This document shows, piece after piece, positions 57,420 to 64,000 of a stretch of DNA of 64,000 nucleotides. The notes beneath the pieces were generated by a model. The model was not told the origin of the DNA and ran no database searches. It saw only the letters and a list, made by a program, of their open reading frames with translations. The stretch covers positions 1 through 64,000 of the forward strand of contig JAUPTC010000247.1 in the NCBI GenBank assembly GCA_030762895.1. Direction: 5' to 3'. Position 1 is the stretch's first letter. The number at the start of each line of letters is the position of its first letter. Source of the DNA: Sophora flavescens (lineage: Eukaryota > Streptophyta > Magnoliopsida > Fabales > Fabaceae). The position numbers and the translations under genes are program-made.

Positions 57420-57769
57420 TTTACACATCGGTTACTAATAAACCGATGTGGAAAGTGAAATTTCCACATCGGTTTTGGGGAAAACCGATGTGGAAATTGA
57501 AATTTTCACATCGGTGTGGAAAGTCTAATTTCCACATCATTTTAATAAAATCGATGTGGAAAGTGATATTTCCAATAGGTTACCCATTGACAAATGAGTT
57601 TTCCACATCGGTTATTGTGAAAACCGCTGTTAAAAATGTACTTTAAACATCGATTTTAAAACCGATGTGAAAAGTAACAATAAATAACATCGGTTTTTTC
57701 AACATCAGTTTGAAAACCGATGTGAAAAGCCAAAAATAACTGATGTGGAATCCTTTTTCTGTACTAGTG
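57420..57769. repeat. CACTA right subterminal hairpin array
   Basis: Seven or eight copies or half-copies of CACATCGGTT with AACCGATGTG, mirroring the left end, followed by the terminal inverted repeat. Confidence 0.85.
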
Positions 57770-59183
57770 AGCACTCTCCCTCGTGACTCTTGGATACCTC
57801 ACCCACGCTTCTGAGCCTAGAGTTATACACCAAAAGGATGGCTCGCCGTTTACAACAGAAGGATACATCACCTTCTAACCTTCTAATCAGAGGGACACCT
57901 CACCCTCTACCTAGGGATATCACACCCTATTTCTGAGTTGACACAGGGAGTAGAAGAATTTGAAGCATTCTAAACAGTGCAGATGATATATACAAATTAA
58001 AGCACTGAGTATGACGATAATAATACAATTTGGCTCAAATAATTTCAGAGAATATGAACAATTTTTATGGTGCTTGTTCTCTTTTTTCGTGTAACAAAAA
58101 CCTCATTCTTATAATGATAGAAAATCAAATCAGAACATTAGAAATTATTTAGGGAAAGAGCTGATAAATATGACCTTGCCATTATTAAAATTATATCCGT
58201 TAACAAATGAATTAAGAAAATATTCAATCCATTGAAATTGAAGTTCAATCAATTTATATATTGAACCAAAGTAATCAATTCAAAACCCCACAACCCATTT
58301 GAGCACGTGTATGAAGTTATATGACCAATTGCCATCTATAATCTTTCAAAATCAGTGTGCTGTGCGTTGCCTAATTGAGAAGATATTTCCATCATATTGA
58401 TTTCAAAGACATTTCCTAATATATGTTGATTAAATGCTTTACTTGATTGAAAATAAATCTCAAACGGTTGTTTCACGAGTGCATTTATTGGCAGGCAATT
58501 TAAAATCATTATCAATTTATATATGCCAATCAAATATATATAAGTAAAATATATCAAAGTATATCAATTTGAAATTTGAGACAATTTTCAATATATCAAA
58601 CGATTAAATCCTGTCTAGACCAGTGGAAGCTAATTGAAATTGAAAACTGATTTTTAATATTTTATTTATATGAAATCTGATTTCCTTTTCTTTCTTTTTT
58701 ATTTTGAAATCAGTTTGAAGAACACTTTGCTACTCAAATGCTTGTTTAAAAACCAAGCAGTTGGGCACAAGTGGTTAATGTGTTCTTGTTGAGGACGAAT
58801 GGTTTGTGCTTTGACGAGAGTTAGGTCCTTGGCAAAAACAATTCTTGACCAAAGCTTTTACTTACCTCCTACCCACTCCGGATTAATTTTAAAAACCTTG
58901 TACTCAAAATCTTAGTAAAGTGTAGTATTTTGGTTAAATTGATTAAATGAGCCAAAACAAGTTATAGTCATCATACCCTTACAAGACATCTAAGACTTAT
59001 TATATTTACTCAATCTTGCTTAAGGTCTTGATGCTTGAAACTTTGATACTCCGAGCTTCTTTTGTGCCTTGCTTTATTAGCCTTTGAGTACTTGCATGCT
59101 TGGAAATATTATTATCTTTTTATATTGCATGCTTATGGTTAGTGTTTATCAATCATCAAAACATAATCAAATATATACTTACA
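57770..59183 (-). repeat. SIRE-like LTR2, part after the CACTA insertion
   Basis: It resumes the LTR after the AGC duplication, runs parallel to 39030-39862 and then 46216-46662 of LTR1, and ends TATATACTTACA at 59183. Confidence 0.78.
58755..58887. mobile_element. SINE-like insertion in SIRE LTR2
   Basis: 133 bases are flanked by the 10-bp duplication TTTAAAAACC (58745-58754 and 58888-58897) and absent from LTR1 (site at about 46371). The start (GCACAAGTGGTTAATG) resembles a tRNA-type A box and AGTTAGGTCC a weak B box. Size, duplication length and boxes fit a SINE. No poly(A) tail is separable from the A-rich duplication. Confidence 0.65.
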
Positions 59184-62100
59184 TGGTTACCCGTTTGTGA
59201 AAATAAAATTTAATTTGCTGGTTGTTTTCAGAAAATAATGTTTTCTCAACGTTCATCTTTTCAAAATATGGTGATAAATTTTTTTTCCTTTTTAACCTCA
59301 TAACATCAACAACGTAATCAAACCACACTTTAATACATATGGAATATAAGTCACGCAACTATACTGCCTCATATATTTTCACGCCTAAATCCTAATCAGT
59401 TTTATCTTCAAAACATAATAGGACCTAAGCTGGTCGTAACTCAACCAACACTACTACGATAGAAGCAGCACATCATACCTCGAACTAGACAATCTTCTTC
59501 TTCTTGTAGGGATTAAACCCCTTGCACGTCTCGATATGTGTTGTAAAGGGTGAGACACCAATATATGGATTTATCACCATAACTAAATGCGCAACACAAA
59601 AGAAGACACATACACATATACATATTTATAACAACATAAGCATCTCAATTATAGCATACAGTTTATCAATGGGTTTCACACCCCAAACATCAACGTTGGA
59701 AAACTATGCATGAACACTTCTATACATCATCTAAACATCTACACTTAATCTTCGGAGACCCCCAACGTCATTTAAAATGAGCTGATCAAGCTCGATTGCA
59801 ATAAGAGGCACGTCGATTTTTGCCAACAGAGGCACGTCGATTTTACCATAGCCCACTGTCCGGAACAGTGAGAACGTCGATTTATGGATTTTTCCATTGC
59901 ACGTCGATTGCCCTAGGCGTAATGAATTTCATTATACGTCGATTGCCCAAGGCGCAATGAATTTCATTATACGTCAATTGCCTAAAGGCGCAATGAATAC
60001 GTCGATTACATGAATATCATAAAATACCCTGATTTCATTGTACGTCGATTGCCTTGGGCACAATGAATTTCATTGTACGTCGATTGCCCAAAGGCACAAT
60101 GAACATGTCGATTTCAGGAATATCATAAAGATACCATGAATAACAAACACGCCGAGACATGAATATCACCAAGATATCATGATTAACCTCGTAGGGCACG
60201 TTTCGAATATGCATGCAAAACATTTTATTCGTCATTTTTTCTTTGTGTTCGATCTTTCCTTTGCCGAAGCTCAAAGCTTTGCGACCACAGAGTTTTAACA
60301 TTTTAAAACTTTCAATAATAACACAGACGTCACGGTCAGGAAGTGCTCAATCCACGACACCCTCGACCGATGCAGCAGTCTTAGGTTCGTGGTAATAGAA
60401 AACATCTTAAATGCTTAAACACGGTATACACCATGTATACAGTAGACACCAAGTCTACAGGACCTCAAAGTCCAAAGGACCCCAAGTCCATAACAACAAA
60501 GAACCTTAGTACCCCGACGTCTCGGTGACTAAGTTCCAAACCACTTTCAACACAGTTGAATTAATTCTTCTTTCGAGAAATCTTTTCTAATGTGAAATCC
60601 TTCAATAATATCTTTAATTAATAAAATTTAGTTTTAACAAAGTTGATTCACTTGAGTTTTTTAACTTACTTAAAACACGAATTGCCGTTTCAAGATACTT
60701 GCCTCCTACACTTTTTCCAAATTTGCCGTCAATTATCACTTTTAAAGCTTTTAAGCCAAAACTTAGCTTTTTCCACTTAAACAATTTTCTAAAATCATAA
60801 TTAACTTATTTTCAACAATTAATTTCATAAAATAACTTTTTATAATATTGCGGACTTTCTTACATAAAAATTAAAGACAAAAATATTTTCATGGTTTCGC
60901 TCTCATTGTGACTCATAATTCATTTTATACTAATAAATCATTAAAATAATAATATTTCTCAAAACTCATTATTTTTCCAAAATAATATTTTCCCCCACTA
61001 TTATATTCCAACATTTCCCATAAAACGTTGAATATAATTTTCCGTGCCTTATTAAAGTTTTTATCTCGATTAATCGGTTGTGCATCGACCACCGCCGGCC
61101 TCTCAAACAACATTCAACAACATCATCGAATTATATCACCAGGAAGATCATGCATCATAGCAATATAATACACTACCTGCAGATAATTAAATAAATTAAA
61201 AGCAGATCAATCACCGATATACGGATAAACAACACAGCGTAAACAACATAAACAAATAACCACAACCACATATAAATCATATCAACCACACTAAAAGCAA
61301 ATAGTTATTGAGAAAATCCCTCCGGTAAGCTCCCTTACCTCTTGAAGACTCAAACTAACGGTTTCAAATAATCGCCCGATTTGATCCGGTTTCCTCCCTT
61401 CGGCTTTAGGTCAAACCAATCCGATCGATTCCTTCATAACGAATTGCAACCAAAATAAATCAAATCAAACAAAAACATACTTGACTCATGGAGGTTAAGG
61501 TTCGGCCTCAACAACTTTTCTAGGTTAGGGAAAATTAAAATTTTGTTAACTTAGGGATTTATGATCCATAAGTAACTTAAACATGTTTAAGCACTTAAAC
61601 CAAGATTATGAACCAAGAACATGAACTAAAACTCATCTAGTTCCAAGAACTAGGGTTTCTGTTTTTCTCAAGATTTTAGGCTAGAGGTTTTAAAATTTTC
61701 TCAACTCTTGGATTTAACCAACATACAAAACCTAGAGTTGGATTAAAGTGTTACTAGACAACATTTGAATAAAAAATCCCTCAAATATTCATAGCTAGGG
61801 TTTCGGCCTTTATGAAACAAATAGGTTAGGGTTTGATTTTTGATCTTCTATATACTTAAATATAAGAACTATCAATGTACTAGAAGATTGAATCATGAAT
61901 CAAGACTTGAAAATAAAACAAAACCTATGGACATCATTTTGTCATAGATTCGGCCCAGTCCAGAAATCAAGAAAGAAATTTCTCATGATCATATGCTTCT
62001 AGATGATGAAAATAGAGATGATTATGAGATCATAGCAATTGGTTTCATGTCAAAATGATTTTTCTAGAATTAGTTATGAATTTTTGAAGTTAACTTCATG

Positions 62101-63148
62101 AACTTTGAATCTTATGGAAGAACATGATGATCAAAGGCATAAACTCAAGAATCTTGTGAAGATAAAAGATTAGAATAGCAAGATTAAGAGAGACTACCTC
62201 TTGATGATCAAATAAAAGGATGATCTTGATGATGCTCTTCACAAATTTCTCATGGTGTTCTTGAGAAACTTAGAGAGAAAGATGAATCATGATGAGGATT
62301 TAGAACAGTTTTAGTAATTTGGGCATATCTCTCAACATACTTGTCCGTTTTAGATGATCTTTATGTCGTTGGAAACAAGAGAAATATGAACAACTTTCAT
62401 GTTGAAAGTTTTACGAGATTCAGAGTAGAAATTGGTCATAATTTCATGGAAGTTTCGGGTGATTGATGAGAGAATGACTTTGCCTTATAACTCATCCACC
62501 TCATGTAAATGCTCATTTATGGCTTAGGAAAAGTGATGTCCAAGTGCTTGGAATGGAGGAAGGAGCCGTGAGTTTTGGGTTGATTTGGTCAAAGTTCTTA
62601 ATGGCATTGGCTTGTAATTGTCATAAAAAGACAAGGATAAAATGGTCATTTCATAGCAAAATTCCCTTTGCCATAAATGCGCCATTATGGCCATATGACA
62701 TGGATAAGCTTGTCATAAATGCTCGTCAAGTCGGTCAAATCCATCATCTCGGCTCCGTTGCCGACTCCGGTTTCATCCGGCGCAAAGCTTTTCCTAGAGA
62801 AAATATCGACGTATACGCCCGCAACAAATATAATATTTTAATTTTTTACCAAAATTTTCAAAACTTCCAAGATCGTAGTAAATACGATAAAAACATTTTT
62901 CATCTCGCTCACGAATTAAAATTAAGTCTTCGAAAGCGTAAACTTTTCTTGTCGATGAAAACATAAAAACTACAGACCAAGCCGCCGTCGAAGTTTTCAA
63001 CCAAAAACTTCCCGTAACTTTATGAAAATAAGTATAACAAGGAAATGACCTTGGTTTATCCAAAATCATTTTTCTATGTCTCGAATAAAAATATATATTT
63101 ATATATTTATTACCGATATTACGAAAGCAGGCAAAATGGGGTGTTACA
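59184..63148 (-). mobile_element. Ty3-type LTR or LTR-flanked DNA, minus orientation
   Basis: The minus strand starts TGTAACACCCCATTTTGCC at 63148, the usual opening of many plant Ty3 LTRs. The following 3-4 kb is non-coding with AT-rich blocks, a GTATACATGGTGTATACC-like inverted repeat near 60425-60445 and a minisatellite. The other boundary is not resolved; it may lie anywhere between 59184 and about 59800. No primer site or coding region is attached. Confidence 0.45.
59815..60115. repeat. 35-bp ACGTCGATTGCC minisatellite
   Basis: ACGTC-AATT/GATT units start at 59901, 59936 and 59971 with a period of 35, and continue irregularly to about 60110. Each unit includes AATGAATTTCATT, itself an imperfect inverted repeat. 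Confidence 0.8.
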
Positions 63149-63800
63149 AATGGTGCACACCCGTGGTGGCGCATCCGAGAGTAAGGTGCGTCAACTAACC
63201 AAGGGGTTCACCCATGGTTTGGTGAACTACGCGTTGGTGCTAATGGCCAATGTGGATATGTAACTCCAAAGTCGTATTCCCAGTATAGATGGATCCACAT
63301 GCATTCTGGAGTAGTGAGTCATTTGCATCACTTGGATGTTATATGTGATGTGCTTTGTGATGTATGATATGATAATGCATGTTATGTTTGCTTTGTTGTA
63401 TGATCATCTTGCCAACTATCATGTTGCGTTATGTTTATTTATATGGTTCTTACTCCCCATCTTTGTTGTTGCCTTGCATGTACCGTTATGTTATCACGAG
63501 GGAGTAGTGAGTAGCTTGTTGAGGATTGACTCTAAGGAGCCGCTACTGTAGTTAGTATTTATCCATAGTTATGTTGTTATCCGTGATGTTTTCCAGATTT
63601 TGGTTATACCAGCTCAGTAATGTGACATCGGGGTTGGGTTATGTTTTTTCATGTTATGATTTTTTATTTCCCGTGTTGTTTATGTTTCGTTATAATGTGG
63701 TACTCTCTACCCATTGGTTTTTCTTTTTATAATAAATGATATGCATGTTTTTATTTTATTCCTTCTATGTTGTTGCTTTATAAATACATGCGGGATAGAT
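63149..63800. other. Unassigned non-coding DNA
   Basis: There is no coding frame or recognised family. It is the flank of the TGTAACACC boundary. Confidence 0.35.
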
Positions 63801-64000
63801 GGTGTCCACGTAACCCAATCGGATCAATCTCTTACAAAATATCTAAGACCTAATAATTTACTCATTGAGTTCTTCGATCTTGATAGTTGCATTCTTGGGT
63901 ACGTACATCATAATAATTTAAATTTTGTGTGAGCTATATCTGCATGCTATAAGAAAAATTCTTTTGCTTTTGATTAGCGTTTGTCATTCATCATAATATA
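63801..64000 (-). repeat. Diverged SIRE-LTR-like end
   Basis: TTACAAAATATCTAAGACC, then CTTGATAGTTGCATTCTTGG, TGCATGCTATAAG and AGCGTTTGTCATTCATC follow in the same order the matching phrases of the LTRs at 46470-46640 and 58977-59160. It runs off the window edge. Confidence 0.45.

Larger units (their letters stand above)
49090..57769 (+). mobile_element. CACTA (En/Spm) DNA transposon, 8.68 kb
   Basis: The ends are CACTAGTGCAAAA and, on the minus strand, CACTAGTACAGAAAAA. The 3-bp duplication AGC lies at 49087-49089 and 57770-57772, and LTR1 shows the empty site (ACCTCTAGTACTCTC at about 39027). Subterminal hairpin repeats occupy both ends. Plus-strand genes in order are TNP2 with DUF4218 and DUF4216, a TNPA-like protein, and an Ulp1-type protease. 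All are broken, so it is not autonomous as written. Confidence 0.93.
38663..59183 (-). mobile_element. SIRE/Maximus-like Copia element, internally deleted and invaded
   Basis: Two LTRs share a TGGTCGTG start (plus strand) at 38663 and 48843 and end near 46662 and 59183. The minus strand is coding: the primer-site-like TAGTAGCAGAGC lies just outside LTR2 at 48826-48837, and a polypurine tract with the SIRE-style GTCATCATCAAAAAG context adjoins LTR1 at about 46665-46687. The 2.2 kb internal region keeps only gag; pol is gone. The LTRs are interrupted by a LINE, a CACTA element and a SINE-like insertion. I found no clear target duplication around the whole element. Confidence 0.75.

Noticed and set aside
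38658..59188. A target site duplication for the SIRE-like element (TGTGT versus TGGTT).
   Set aside because: Only three of five bases agree and the outer boundaries are uncertain by a few bases.
62544..62966. A 140-residue plus-strand open frame near the right end.
   Set aside because: It has no domain, lies antisense within a Ty3-type LTR and has low-complexity AT-driven composition.

Overview
The window is repeat-dominated plant nuclear DNA, almost certainly from a dicot and probably from a legume. The legume call is an inference. It rests on Ogre-like LTR sequence beside a DUF7745-like ORF, Athila-like and SIRE-like elements, and a Cassandra element. I found no host gene that I could defend. 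Nearly everything recognisable is a transposable element or a remnant of one, and several are nested inside others.

Layout. 1-5.0 kb: the 5' end of an Ogre-like Ty3 element on the minus strand, with a DUF7745-like ORF1, a tRNA-Arg-type primer binding site and a 3.2 kb LTR whose U3 is filled by a hairpin-forming minisatellite. 5.1-6.45 kb: a broken LINE 3' end. 6.5-12.9 kb: mostly unassigned AT-rich DNA, with a GC-rich leader-like island, a MITE-like piece carrying (AT)20, and an old Ogre-like LTR end. 12.9-27.0 kb: minus-strand Athila-like LTR retrotransposons arranged LTR-internal-LTR-internal-LTR. Both internal regions keep gag and protease and lack RT, RNase H and integrase. 27.0-28.3 kb: a second, truncated Ogre LTR with the same type of minisatellite. 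28.3-32.4 kb: AT-rich DNA with a G-box cluster, a CACTA transposase fragment and LTR-like DNA with GGCCGT palindromes. 32449-37681: a full-length Copia element with matching 5-bp target duplications, coding-dead. 38663-59183: a SIRE/Maximus-like Copia element on the minus strand, internally deleted and heavily invaded. 59.2-63.15 kb: a Ty3-type LTR on the minus strand with a 35-bp minisatellite. The last 0.85 kb ends in a diverged SIRE-LTR-like piece.

The most informative structure is the SIRE pair. Its two LTRs act as empty-site controls for each other. LTR1 contains a 6.35 kb LINE with a 12-bp target duplication. That LINE contains a Cassandra TRIM, which carries 5S rRNA-like sequence, inserted in its last codons with a 5-bp duplication. 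LTR2 contains an 8.68 kb CACTA transposon with a 3-bp duplication and a 133-bp SINE-like insertion with a 10-bp duplication. The CACTA element itself contains a piece of the Athila-like LTR. This gives a relative order: SIRE first, then LINE, CACTA and SINE-like insertions, with Cassandra after the LINE.

A recurring theme is arrays of short inverted repeats in non-coding parts of unrelated elements. They occur in the Ogre U3, in the Athila-like LTRs and 3' spacer, in the CACTA subterminal regions, and in two other LTR-like stretches. Decay of the Copia and LINE coding regions is dominated by changes that look like C-to-T or G-to-A transitions at CAG/CTG sites, as expected from deamination of methylated cytosine. 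A stretch around 13.9-15.97 kb looks like poor-quality sequence.
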